Source: Trichobilharzia szidati (Eukaryota > Platyhelminthes > Trematoda > Strigeidida > Schistosomatidae). From it: DNA of 64,000 nucleotides. The stretch spans positions 8,106,354-8,170,353 of the forward strand of contig OX235272.1 of the NCBI GenBank assembly GCA_944472155.2, read 5' to 3'. The notes below the pieces were generated by a model, which did not search any database, was not told the origin of the DNA, and saw only the letters and a list, made by a program, of their open reading frames with translations. The position numbers and the translations under genes were made by a program. Every line of letters starts with the position of its first letter. Within the stretch, counting starts at the first letter, position 1. This document shows positions 42,326 through 53,130 of the stretch, piece after piece.

Positions 42326-43015
42326 TAAAGAAACGTTCATCGGCATTAAAACATCAAGTAGCAAGGAGGTACATTTGATGTCAGAGAAAGCAGGTATTAC
42401 AGAGTTATGGAGATATGTGGGAGACGTGAAAGGAACACAGAGAAACAAAATATGAAGGCCATAATTAGCACATCACGAAGGTCTGTGCAAATGGTGCGTT
42501 GGAGATAAGGTATACATAACTGGGTTATATACAGACACCATTTTTATAGTCTGAGTAGTAGTGGCCTGACATTTGTGTTAAAGATCTAGATGATGTTCAT
42601 TATAATCACTGCAGAAGATAATTGATTGTCTGCTTTCACTTCCCGATCTGGTTGACTGGTTTTACATTCTCATATGTACCGACTGTAGTTGAAATGACAC
42701 TGTCTAGCTTAGATAACTGGAGGAGACACCTTCATTTATTCTTCTCCGGTTAGTTCAACCATTAAATTCTTTTACGAAAGATAATATCATAAGAGTATTT
42801 CATTTTAGGATAATCACCTCATTACTGAAAGCATTTTTGTTGGATTTGATCAATTTCAGGGTAGATTTACTTCACGAATCACTTCACTATCGTCCCTTTT
42901 TAGTAGCACTTGACCTATTTAGTCTATGCCTGTTGAAATCAGTTTTCACCTTCAGCAGTTTTTCCCTCATTTCATTGACTTAAAACCTTCAGTTGTTATT
43001 ATTCATTCATTATAA
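42326..43015. other. No recognised feature
   Basis: No gene or repeat recognised. Confidence 0.35.
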
Positions 43016-43770
43016 TAAACGTTTTTTGTATTTCCCAATGAATGAAAAAGAGCAAGACGATATTGTTGCTTTTTATTGACGTTTCGATATTTAGTGCTGT
43101 TGCTAATAGCTTTATCAAAGTGATATTATTAAACCAGAATTTACAAAATTTCAGCTGATATATGACAACTTAATTATCGTTCCTGACCATAGGGTTATTT
43201 TAGCGTTGTCAAGTTGGTCAATTGGTAAAGATAAAAAAACCAGGTGTAGATTGTTGGATTTGATAAGTGTATGAAATTATATAAAAGCAGAGTGTGTTTA
43301 CATAATGAAACTTCTTATCACATTTGTGTTGATTTTGTCACTTCATGGGGGAAAGGGTTGAATGTTGTAAACAGGTCAAACTCTGTTTTAGTCCATCATT
43401 CGTATTCCGACAATTTGGATTCCACTTGATATGATGTGCTTCTGATACTGTACGTTCTTTGTGATTTCTGAAATTTTTCTGGATGATGATTTCAATATTG
43501 TCAAAATCAATTTTGTGACCTGATTCTATAGCGTCGTTTGTAGACCTATGGCTGATGCGTTTTCAAGCTTTTCTTGTTCAACTGAATTTCTCGGTGGTCG
43601 GACAGGTGCTCTATGGTGTTAACTTGTTCTGATCTTGGTTTCTCGAGATGTTTGTCCAATGTATATCGCATCACATTCCAAGGAAGTATTTTATTTTGTA
43701 GACAGAGTTAGATGGAGAATGCTAAGGGATTTCGTCTTTTAAATGGACAAGGTTGGTTTGTAGTGCGCGT
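43016..43770 (-). pseudogene. Penelope-like element, second lineage, GIY-YIG part and ribozyme-like tail
   Basis: Minus strand from about 43690: CDAIYIGQTSRETKIR (the best-conserved YIG box in the window), then decayed helices and IESGHKIDFDNIEIIIQKNF, RNHKERTVSEAHHIKWNPN. Downstream, the 3' UTR contains TTGATAA (complement of 43112-43118), a pairing TATTAG/CTAAATA, then CGAAACGTC (complement of 43078-43086). This looks like the PLE hammerhead remnant with minimal stem III. Stops and frameshifts are present. Confidence 0.82.
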
Positions 43771-43934
43771 GTCTGATGTTTTGAAGCAAACTCTGATATT
43801 GTGTCTATTGAGTACTCGTCTTATATCTTCTGATGTCTGTGATCTATATGGAATGACATGTGTTAGAATTCATCTCTATGTGAACAACTGATCTTTACGT
43901 AAGAAATAATAAAATATCACTGTGCCTGACGAAT

Positions 43935-44400
43935 TGACATTAGTTGGAGGATTTCTTCATGAGCTGACATCAGTTAGATAACCATTGGAAAACCACCACG
44001 GAGTACTGAACATCTGTTTCATCAGCATAGTTTGGGACTCTTCATCAGTATGCAACCGCCAACAGGGTTCGAAACCAGGACCTTTTGGTTACAAGGCAAG
44101 GTAACACGTATCCCATTCAGACACTGGTACCCTATCCAATTGCCAGCCAATCCATGAATTCTATCTTCTGCCAATGCATGACATAGCGTGACCACTTCAC
44201 AATGTCTTCTTCGATGAGTAACTGTCCTCCTCACCTTCAACCTGCTGTACCCTACTGGTCATGGCTCCCCACTGGGACCCCAGGTAACTGACTGAATAGG
44301 GCCAGTCGTTAGTGACCATCAGGATTATTTTTCATAATGAAATCATCCAACCAATCAAACAAAATCCCTACAAAACTAGTACTTGAGAATTGACATTAAT
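43935..44400 (-). mobile_element. SINE-A copy, near full length
   Basis: Minus strand over about 465 bases. 5' region: CTAACGACTGGCCCTATTC-type words, TGGGGTCCCAGTGGGGAGC, AGAATTCATGGATTGGC. Then CAGTGTCTGAATGGGAT, GGTTTCGAACC, TACTGATGAAGAGTCCCAAA, GAAACAGATGTTCAGTACTC, and the tail ATGAAGAAATCC. It belongs to the G/C stem II subfamily, but the GGAC strand is changed (CTATGCTGATG). Confidence 0.8.
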
Positions 44401-44809
44401 TTGAAAATCATTCAGCAAAAAATAGTTGTTTTGTCCACGTTTGACGAACTCACATGCATATGACCATTGAGTATGACTTGGTTGGACTGGTGACTTTCAG
44501 ATTCATATACAAGCACATTAACAAATTACAGTCACAGTGGGTTGAAGAGTCCTAAACTATGGTCAAGAAAACCTGTTCAGGAGTTTTCAAAGATTCTTTA
44601 TCCATTTATTCCCCTTAAAGAATTTGAACAAAACAAGAACAACAGCACTTTTTGGAGAATAAAATGGCACCATCATTGTTGATTTCGTTGGCTTCTCATC
44701 AACCGATTGCAGTACAAAGACAATATTAAGTTTATGTACAGAAACAATTTTAATATACTTGTACAGAGTTCATTTTAAACAAAAATCAATCAATATATGC
44801 ACACAACAA
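44401..44809. other. Decayed SINE-A fragment, otherwise nothing
   Basis: About 44525-44610 (TGAAGAGTCCTAAACTATGG, AAACCTGTTCAGGAG, TTTTCAAAGATTC) looks like an old plus-strand SINE-A end. The rest is featureless. Confidence 0.45.
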
Positions 44810-44900
44810 TAATATATATAATAATAAACACTTTATCCCGAACAATAATGATCATACACAATGCAAGTTTTCTGGCGTTACATAATTAGATGAAAGACAG
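44810..44900 (-). mobile_element. CR1 3' UTR fragment
   Basis: ATAATAATAAACACTTTATC, CCGAACAATAATG, then AAGTTTTCTGGCGTTACA match the CR1 3' UTR (TTTATTCCAAACAG..., TTTTCAGCG). Only the extreme 3' end was inserted. Confidence 0.65.
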
Positions 44901-45194
44901 GATGAAGACATCAAGTTACCAGGGCAAGGAAAGACTGATAACCGCTTATTTCTGAACTCATAAATCGAGTTTCAGGCACTTGATGAAGATTGCTTCAGCA
45001 AACTTAAGGAGAATTCAACTCCTTCGTCTTTTGATAATTTTGGACGATCTTGCGGCGCCCACCTCATGACTCCTGTCAAAGCGATGCCTGGCGATGACGC
45101 TGTTGAAAGCATTTGTTCTCAGCTGGAGACATAAGCTTTTGGTACATGTTCAGAATACTGGAGGTGTGCCCTTCTTTCTATTCTCCCAATTTAA

Positions 45195-45622
45195 TTGCTC
45201 CCACAGATACACTTAAATTTGTATACATTGTTGGAGTTGCTAACATGAGAAGGATATCAGCCTTAGTTACAAGTTATCATTGTCCAAATCGTTTTATTTT
45301 CTTTAACAATCTGTTACGTAATCAACCTATGCACACGCTTATTCCGTAATCACTCTTCATTCTTCCAAAATTATGCATTACGCAATCAATGTGTTGCAAC
45401 CATTCCTACCCTTTAATTGTGTGTATTGATTTTCTTCGTTAATTATCAACCCATTGACATGCTGACACTGTTTAATTATTGTTAACAAACATATCACCAC
45501 TTTTTTGGTAAATTGTTGTGTATTGTAATAAAGAATGCTATGTATATTCGAGTAGAACCAGAGATGAAGATCTAATTGAAAAGTAAATATTTCTTCGCTC
45601 AATCCTTCTGCTTTTTAAATGT
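45195..45622 (+). mobile_element. PLE 3' UTR and terminal block
   Basis: An AT-rich UTR ends in GTAGAACCAGAGATGAAGAT, TGAAAAGTAAATATTTCTTC and GCTCAATCCTTCTGCTTTTT, aligned with other PLE ends. No coding part is recognised, although the short ORF 45113-45349 overlaps its start. 45623-46191 holds nothing I recognise. Confidence 0.6.
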
Positions 45623-46191
45623 CTAAATGGGGATCATCTCTATATCTGTCAACTTTTGATTACCCCAAAGAGCAAGTTGTTTGATGGACGGGAACCAGCC
45701 TAGCTAGCTGCAGGATAAGCACTGGCTAGTGATGTCCTCAATCTCCTGTTGACAATCGCTGTAATATTTTCACCTTTAAAATCAAGTTGAATGTAAATGG
45801 ACTTTTTTCAGCTGTGATTTGTTTGATATTTGAGGATTCAGATCTTCCATACTAATCTATAAACCTTTCAGGGTAACTGTTGCTGTTCAACATCTTTTCG
45901 AGAAACATAAATTCTACCTCCAGTTTCTTTAACTGATGTTGATTTCTGATGAGATCTACACAGTTATATTCTCCCCTCCATTTATCTCACTATCAATCTG
46001 TACAATCTTTTTTTTCATTTTTTACTGGGCAAACTAATGCAAAATAATAAACAATGGGAACGAATATTTAAGATTTGGGAGGGGGGTTCAAGTGGATGAA
46101 CTTGAAGTAGAACTATTGAAGGTGAAAACTGATTTCAAGATGCATAGAAAGAATAGGTCAAGTACCAATAAAAGATAGGTGGTGAATTGAT

Positions 46192-46275
46192 TACCGAAAA
46201 TACTCATTAAGTCGTGAAGAAAATAAGAAATAATTCTCCAAAAAATATTTTCTTTGGCGAGCTTGTAGACCAGGT
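46192..46275 (-). mobile_element. Inverted PLE terminal block
   Basis: ACCGAAAATACTCATTAAGT, CGTGAAGAAAATAAG, then AAAATATTTTCTTTGGCGA match the left end of the foldback at 4210. A single arm only. 46276-46754 holds no recognised feature. Confidence 0.65.
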
Positions 46276-46754
46276 TTCACTAACTTACTTACTGATGGTT
46301 TCAAGGTCATTGGTGCGGTCACACTCCACTGAAACTTACTGATGCTTAAAGTTTAATTTCTCCATAAAACCAATTTCTGTGCATAAATTCGTTGAGATAA
46401 CTGGAGATCATCGTGTTGCTTGACTCATTCACATCTCTGTACCTCTCTTTTAGGTGAGTGTAGAAACTTCCAGTGGAATATGTGAGTCCCGTCGAAACAA
46501 TTAACGAAATCATCCGTATGATTTACAACGATGTTAATGTAGCCCAAGGATGACAGTTGCCTACACATTTTCTTCCTTCCAATTAGCCTGGTGTCTTAGA
46601 AGTACTTAAATACTAGACTTGGATGAAATTAGCTACGAAATTCGTGTACAGGATCCATAATTCCGTCTACATACCACGGACTCATCTGACCGGTTTCTCA
46701 AGGTCATTAATAGGTTCACCAGGTAGTTTCGTTTCGGGCTACTATAATTTAGAA

Positions 46755-47395
46755 TCACCTCATTAATATCCCCTTGGGATCCAGGTGAAACGTGGGGTCT
46801 CAACAACACATCTCCTCCTTGTCTGGTTCTCTGCAATCTTCTTCAGTTAGCCGTACGATTACCCATTAGCTCTCACTCGCCTTTTCCACGATCTCCTCCA
46901 TGTCACCCTCACACCAACGACCCATTCGTCGCTTTCCATTGGGATTCCGCTCGAGTGGTGGCCTGCATTAAACGCGATGTCATCCAGCGGCCTCCTCAAC
47001 GTATGCTCTATCTATCTCCATTTCCTTCAGCATATTTGTTAAGAAATAGCTTCTTGGTTATTTTGTTCCTGTAGTTTCTTGTTATCAATCCTTTATGGCC
47101 AACCATCTGATCTTCAGTATGAAGTCAACGAAGGCAGCTGCCAATAAGCGTCTACAGTAGCCTGTTGGAAATACTCTTTGTGATTGGTGTATCAAGTTTC
47201 TGACCCATATAGAAGAAGTGACTAACTGACTGACTTAACATTGGTGTTCAGAATCAGAATTTTGTTATTTATGCTTACTTAGTACAGAGGATTCCCATAG
47301 AGATTTGAGAGTGATGAAGGTCTATCCTGCCTTTAAGATTCTAGCAAGCTTTGACATTATCATCCGCTCCATCCGCCTGTAGTTCACTAATTCCC
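46755..47395 (-). pseudogene. RTE-A LINE, C-terminal domain
   Basis: Minus strand ends at the 3' terminus near 46770 (GACCCCACGTTTCACCTGGA, diverged). Reading upward in reverse: GGAATCCCAATGGAAAGCGA, GAAATGGAGATAGATAGAGC (WRWI region), TGGGTCAGAAACTTGATAC and a GTTAGTCAGTCAGTTAGTC repeat. It is frameshifted throughout. Confidence 0.8.
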
Positions 47396-47404
47396 TAGTT
47401 CTCT

Positions 47405-47515
47405 AGTCAGTCCTAACCCTGGGAAAAATGGGAAGGTTGAGTGTGAAGCTAGCCACTCTACCGCAGAAAATCATTCCAGTAGCTACAGTGACTTTAAAAC
47501 CTAGAAAAATATTAT
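47405..47515 (+). mobile_element. SINE-B 3' part
   Basis: AAAAATGGGAAGGTTGAGTG, TGAAGCTAGCCACTC, then AGTAGCTACAGTGACTTTAA. The tail proper is cut before GAAGCCCTATG. Confidence 0.6.
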
Positions 47516-47754
47516 AAACAAACTTCACTTATAATAAAGCAAATAATCTACAAAATATGCACTTTAGTACACCCATTTTTCATTACTGAAACGATGAATG
47601 TATCATAATAATGTATATTATTTCAAGGATTTGGGTTGATGTGCCTAATAAAGTCGAATTAATACACATATTCGCAATAGTTGTGTTTTCCTTTAGTTTT
47701 CTCCTCAGTCTTCGTTGATTCTACCATATGCATTTCAGTAGATTTCATCACTGA

Positions 47755-47925
47755 GGAAACTGTTTTCAATCGGTGAGCACTGGATAACTAATTCGTCCTA
47801 GTTTCAAACTCTACAGCAGTTTGCACCCATGACTCCACTTGTGATCGAAATTAGGGTCATCAGACTACGAGGTTAGGCAGTCAACCATTCAGTCACAAGG
47901 GTGGAAAATCTAATGATCTTTAAAC
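47755..47925 (-). mobile_element. Decayed SINE-A copy
   Basis: CAATCGGTGAGCACTGGATA, CTAATTCGTCCTAGTTTC, AACTCTACAGCAGTTTGCAC, ACGAGGTTAGGCAG. The B-box complement is degraded. Further decayed SINE-like words continue to about 48150 (GGGGTTCAATTTGC). Confidence 0.55.
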
Positions 47926-48184
47926 TTGGCTTTGCACTTCGCAAGCTGGACTTCTCATTAAGACTCCAGGAACTTCACCCTCATTCAATGGCATTCGATT
48001 AAATCTGGAACCATATCGCGAGGATCGAAAGGCATCAGAATTCAATGGACATAGGATCACAACCCACAGACTGATTAATCAATGTGTTCGCTTTGTAAAC
48101 TAAGGCGCCGGGGTTCAATTTGCGGTGGGGTCATTGGTCATCCAATTAATTCTATCTTATCCGTAGCCTAAACCTAACCGATGA

Positions 48185-49548
48185 ACTGAACCTTGAACCA
48201 CAGGTACTCTGGCGGTGCTTGGTTGTAAAAGGAATGCCGAGACAATACATTGCACTGATTAAAGCACTCTACTCGAACTCATGCAGCCAGGTGAGGGCTT
48301 ACTGCGAGTTGTTACCTGAATTGGTGACAACCAGTGTTGTCCATCAGGGATGTCCACTATCACCGTTTTTATTCAATTTCATCATAGATGTACTAATGGA
48401 ATTAACCCTAACTGACTTCACCGACTCAGGGATTGACTTGTTACCGTCAGGGAACAATAGTATCATTCTTTTAGAATATGCAGGTAATATAGTCTTTCCT
48501 CCTAGGTGAAGACGCTGACAAAATGCAGAGTCTTTTGAACACCTTCAGTTACAATCTACGGATGTTTGGCTTGCAGTTCAGTTCCGCAAAATGTAAGATG
48601 ATGCTACAGGACTGGATTGGAACACACTGACTCCTAGCTTAGAAATAGGGAGTGAAGTGCTAGAGCACGTTGACCGCTTCACTTATTTGAGAAGTTGCAT
48701 CACCCAACGTCAGTGGGTTCATCGCTGACGAGATCTCAGCACGGATACAGAGGGCTAGTTTCGCATATGCCAGTTTACGCCATCTCTAGCGTAGACGTGA
48801 TGTCCAGCTGGTTATCGACCAAAGGGCGGGTGCACTGCTCAGCAGTCCGCCCCATCATCCTTTATAGCTGTGAGCGAGACCTAGCCATTCAGAGTGGAAG
48901 ACATGAAAAGGCAGGCTAGCTGTCTTTGATTATAGGTGCCTGCGTTCTATCTCCCGTGTGAAATGGTCTAATATGGTAAGCAATACTGACGTTAGGGTTC
49001 GAGTGGTAGGTAAGGAGGGGAAATTAATCGACGAGGCTGTGAAATTACGTCGACAGATATGGTTAGGACATGTATTACGCATGCCTAGCGTAGCTATCGC
49101 TTCCTCGACAATGGGCATTATTGGCTGATATAGGGTCAGGTCGGAAAAGAGATAGATAGTGGTGGTCAAACCAAAACATGGCACCAGTCAATAATATCCA
49201 CAACAGTTAATTTAAGCCAGGTAGGGAGGTGTAGACTTCCTGGTTGGGGTCCTAGGGACAGTAAAAATCAATGAAGGCTGGAGACATTCGATGATATGGT
49301 CCAAAATCGTTCTCAATGGCTAGTACAGATGCATCCACTCCTTGTGACTTATAATATCCAATGAAACTATATTGTCCTTCGCTATTACTATTCCTTTTGT
49401 CTAATATCTCTGTCTACTGTCTCTAATTTGCATTTCTTCTACTTTCTTCTCTTTATTTGTGTGCTACATGGAGTGTAGTGACTTGAACTGTTGCACATCG
49501 GTGCAGAGTTCTATGTCGAAAACAGACAGACAGACAGAACCTTAAACC
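48185..49548 (+). pseudogene. RTE-B LINE, reverse transcriptase to 3' end
   Basis: 48219-48509 encodes VKGMPRQYIALIKALYSNSC, SQVRAYCELLPELVTTSVVH, QGCPLSPFLFNFIIDVLMEL, then LLEYAGNIVFP, where the catalytic YADD has become YAGN. In shifted frames follow NTLTPSLEIGSEVLEHVDRF, TYL, then AVRPI (YSCERDLAIQ), then GGQTKTWHQSI, VGRCRLPGWGPRDS, QNRSQW. It ends in GAAAACAGACAGACAGACAG, an ACAG tail typical of RTE-type 3' short repeats. Many stops; dead. Confidence 0.9.
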
Positions 49549-50014
49549 AACCAGATATCCTTTTTAATATTCTTATACTTATTTCATCACTTTATTAAGA
49601 ATATTGCGTTATCTACACGAATTCACCAACTTGCTACTCTAGCGTTTGTTCTCTGCAGCCTCTATTCTTTAACTTATTCTTCTCTCAGGTTTCCCACTAA
49701 CTCTACAAAATGTTACTAAACGTTATACAACAAATAATAAGTTGTGTCGATCCATAAATTACCCACATTCGTCATAAAGTTTATAAGCAAAATATGTGGG
49801 TTGAAGAAGTAAGGGCTTCTATGTTTAACAATAATTAGTTAATGTTATATAGGAACAAAAACAAAACATCATGGGATGAACTGCATTCATTTCATTTAAT
49901 CTACTTGCTCTAAATTTAATTTGTTTACAATAATATTGAACAACATTAAGTGAAGTGCAAGTTGCCTACAGATGCGTAGGCGTCACTCTATTAATTTATT
50001 TTAGACTGTTATCT
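49549..50014. other. No gene; possible LTR or promoter region
   Basis: AT-rich, no ORF. It leads into a promoter-like segment. Confidence 0.35.
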
Positions 50015-50110
50015 ATCCTCTGATTGGTAGATTTCTTGACCAATCAGCTGGCTATTACCTATATCCGATACATATAAAACCACTGCTCCATGTCAAAAGA
50101 GTTCTTCCCA
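50015..50110 (+). promoter_or_regulatory. CCAAT/TATA promoter-like segment
   Basis: TGATTGG at 50021-50027 and CCAATCAG at 50040-50047 are CCAAT boxes on opposite strands. CATATAAAAC at 50071-50080 is a good TATA box about 25-30 bases further on. No gene is recognised downstream, so this may be the U3/R part of a solo LTR. Inference only. Confidence 0.35.
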
Positions 50111-50319
50111 TGCAATATATGAAGAACTCTACCGTAGGATTGGTTTCTCTAGGAAATCATTATGGTATCCAAATACACGTTCTCAGAGAGAACGATACTG
50201 TTTACTAGGAGTTATATTAGAAGACTCCTCAGAGATTGTATTGTGACACGTTCTTAGCTCATTCACCTAGAGAAAATTAAACTAAATAATTGAATAAAAT
50301 AGACGAAAATATTCAAAAT

Positions 50320-50590
50320 AGGACCATCACTGAAAATCTGGGAGTACTGGACAGCTAAAATCACGAAGTGATAGCAGCTAAGACTCACAGCCCATTGGAT
50401 TGGGTCCCAGTGGCTGAATAGTTCATCAGCCTGACTTGTAACCGGCAGATCCCAGGTTCGAAGTCTGGTGGTGGTTGCGTACCGCCGATGAGTCCCAAAG
50501 AAGGAGGACGAAACAGTTGTCCAGTACTCCCTGGTGATGGTTTTCAGTGGTTCTCTAACTGATATCAATCAGTGGTCAAACTTGAGATGG
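50320..50590 (+). mobile_element. SINE-A copy with the best-preserved hammerhead-like module
   Basis: 50320-50357 is a short minus-strand end, after which a plus copy begins: GGGTCCCAGTGGCTGAATAG, TGTAACCGGCAGATCCCAGG, TTCGAAGTC. The module is at 50479-50527: GTACCG, core CCGATGA, stem II GTCC...GGAC, GAAA, ACAG/TTGT, then GTC followed by CAGTAC. The tail is CTAACTGATATCAATCAGTG. Confidence 0.85.
50479..50527 (+). ncRNA. Hammerhead-like fold inside SINE-A
   Basis: Stem I is GUACCG (50479-50484) with CAGUAC (50522-50527), one mismatch. The seven-base core CCGAUGA (50485-50491) differs from CUGAUGA only at U4. Stem II is GUCC (50492-50495) with GGAC (50506-50509), then GAAA (50510-50513). Stem III is a four-base ACAG/UUGU without a real loop. 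The cleavage triplet GUC ends at 50521. The order and spacing are those of a type I hammerhead. The U4-to-C change and the minimal stem III argue that this copy is weak or inactive in cis. Confidence 0.6.
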
Positions 50591-50795
50591 AAATTTAATG
50601 CAGATAAAGCATTTATTACACGCAATTTAAAATACCCCATTTATGCACTTAGATAAACAACTATTTGAACAAAGAAATATATTCCTTTTCAATCTGTACC
50701 TCAATAATAGCTCTACACCTTCAGATTTGAGAATTTGAACAAAATCCAAGTAAAAGCACCATTCTGGGTGATAGCGTGCTTTAAAAAGTATTCCA

Positions 50796-51150
50796 ATGCT
50801 TCAAGTGACTGTTCCTGAGATTATGAGCACAAACTGTCGTTCCATGGAAGGGACAATTAACCGTCTACAATCCCTTATGTCCTCCAAAGTATATCAAAAT
50901 GCAGGCATTATAACACTTCAAGGAACCTGGCTCCATAACTTATATGATGACATTTTATTCTCTCTAAATGGTTTCAAACTATTACGACAATATCGATGTA
51001 GGCCTAAAAAGAAATACGGCAGTGGCTTTGCAACCTCCATCCCTTCACAGCGATGTACTTCAAATAATGTATGTTTTAAATTCTCCAGTGACAACATTGA
51101 CTACCTAAGTACTAAATGTCTACCAAAACATCTGTCCAAATATAACTTTT
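50796..51150 (+). pseudogene. CR1-like LINE, apurinic-type endonuclease N-terminus
   Basis: STNCRSMEGTINRLQSLMSS, KVYQNAGIITLQGTWLHNLY, then NNVCFKFSSDNIDYLSTKCL. This is the start of the EEP-type endonuclease that nicks target DNA for CR1/Jockey elements. The usual catalytic ETWL is GTWL here, so the metal-binding Glu is lost. It is cut at about 51150 by the RTE-A foldback; CR1 3' sequence resumes at 52140, but the middle is missing. Confidence 0.8.
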
Positions 51151-51154
51151 TATC

Positions 51155-52138
51155 ATTGTTGTTCCCTTGGGTTCCTAGAGGAACATAGGGCTTCAACTAC
51201 ACGTCTCCACTTGCTTCTGTCTTCTGCTGTACTTTTCACCTGCATCCATGATAATCCATGTTGTTTCAACTCCTCTTCACACGATCTCCTCCATGTCAGC
51301 CTTGGACGTCCCACTCGCCGCTTCCCGAAGACTTACACGCAAAAACCGACAAACTGATCGAAGAGACTGGCAGCAAAGACAGGACTGCAGATGAACATAG
51401 ACAAGACGGAGGTTATGAAAATAACCAACCAACAACAACAGCAGCAGCAACATCCAGCGCTAATCACCATCAACGGGAGGGATTTGAAAGAGGTTACTTC
51501 TTTCACTTATCTAGGGAACATTGTCTCAACTACAGGCAGGTAGAACGGACGAGGATGTCAAATCGAGAATCGGGAAAGCGAGAAACACATTCATCAACCT
51601 GAAACCAATCTGGAAATCTTCCGCTGTAACTCAGCATCAACAACAGAATTCGGATTTTCAATACAAACGTCAAGTCAGTCAGTCAGTTCTTCGATACGGA
51701 TGGATCAGAAACTTGGCGGGTCACCAAGAATATTTCCAACAGCCTGTTGCAGACCTTTATCAACAAATAACTGTCTTCGCTGGCTCTATACTCAAGATCA
51801 GATGGCCGGAAAGAATCACCAACAAGAAACTATGGGAACAAACAAAACAAGAACCAATCGCTCAACAAATATGCAGGAGAAAGTGGAGATGGATTGGACA
51901 ATCGCTGAAGAGGCCGCTGGGTGACAACGCGCGTCAGGCCAACGATCGAGTGGAACCCGAAAGGGAAGCGGCGAGTGGGGCGTCCAAGGGTGACATGGAG
52001 GAGATCGTGTGAAGAGGAGCTGAAATAGTATGGACTAATACGGATGCAGGTGAAAAGTACAGCAGAAGACAGAAGCAAGTGGAGACGTGCAATTGAAGCC
52101 CTATGTTCCACTAGGAACCCAAGGGAACAATAAAAAAA
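51155..52138. pseudogene. RTE-A snapback copy (inverted 5' end)
   Basis: 51155-51328 is a minus-strand copy of the RTE-A 3' end (TTGGGTTCCTAGAGGAACAT, AGGGCTTCAAC, ATCTCCTCCATGTCAGCCTT). Plus-strand RTE-A follows: HAKTDKLIEE region, a glutamine run, the KSRIGKARNTFINLKPIWKS segment (51521-52012 frame), YQQITVF-type frameshifted pieces and RRKWRWIGQSLKRPLGDNAR, ending in the same 3' end at 52138. The two ends form an inverted repeat of about 170 bases. This is the expected product of twin priming or template switching. Confidence 0.88.
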
Positions 52139-52139
52139 A

Positions 52140-52560
52140 TTAGAGTTATTGGTGTTCCACTTAGTCAGCTTGTTAATACTGTAGCTGATGGACACCTGAA
52201 CTTATGTGTGAAGATTTCCGAATCCATATTCTCTGATTCTCAACATCTGCTTTATCCTCAACCCTGCCTACACTTGCATCTCATCAGGAAGGAGGACTAG
52301 AAGTCATTATAAAAAATTATATGCTTACTCGGACAACTAAGTATAGAAACTCAACGATACCCCATTTACCCCTAATTGACCGCGTTCTATTTGGTAGAGA
52401 TAGTGTTTAACGTAAAACTTACGACTTACTGTGTAATTAGCGTAAAAAATGGCTCAGTTATTCTCCAATATTTGTAATTTGATGGTGACACGCACTATCC
52501 CCATTTTCTTATAATTTTGTGTTATTGATGCTAATATTATAATATAACTTACAGAATCCT
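52140..52560 (+). pseudogene. CR1-like LINE, C-terminal fragment and UTR
   Basis: GVPLSQLVNTVADGHLNLCV, SGRRTRSHYKK-like and ARTTKYRNSTIPHLP-like segments in several frames. The UTR has AAAATGGCTCAGTTATTC. Frameshifts are frequent. Confidence 0.75.
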
Positions 52561-53130
52561 TCGAAGTGGGGACGGGAGTAAGACAAGACTGCCTACTATC
52601 TCCAATGATTTTCCTGATTGCGGTTGACTAGATGATGCGACAGACAGTGGGCAGGGCAGCAATGAAACAGGTATTAAATGGACCCTCACAAAAAAACCTG
52701 GAGAATCTGGACTTCGCCGATGATATATGTCTGATTACTGACAAACTGGAAGATGTGTAAGTGAAAAGTAACTAGTTGACAGAGGAAAAAGCAACAAAGA
52801 TAGAACTTCAGGTGAACTTAGATAAAACAGAGATGATGAAGATTCTTGGCCAACACCAACAGCAACAACAACAGACAACAATCAGCCAGCATAAATAGGA
52901 GAAATCTGAAAGAAGCAACCTCCATCACCTACCTACCTACCTATCTGGGAAGCATCGTTGTTTCAACTACAGGCGGAACTGATGGGAATATCAAAGCGAG
53001 GATAGGGAAAGCAAGGTAAGCTTTGAATACTCTCATCAAGTTTGTGTGGAGCAGATCAACAGCACTCAGCATGAAAAATAAAATCCGGATTTTCAACTCC
53101 AATGTGGAGTCATTGCTACTCACTATACGG
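52553..53130 (+). pseudogene. RTE-A LINE, middle fragment
   Basis: ESFEVGTGVRQDCLLSPMIF, a stop in place of Trp in VDW (TAG at about 52628), then LENLDFADDICLIT (FADD intact), EKTE-like, HQQQQQQTTIS and YLGSIV. It ends without its 3' domain at about 53130, fused to the next copy. Confidence 0.85.
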
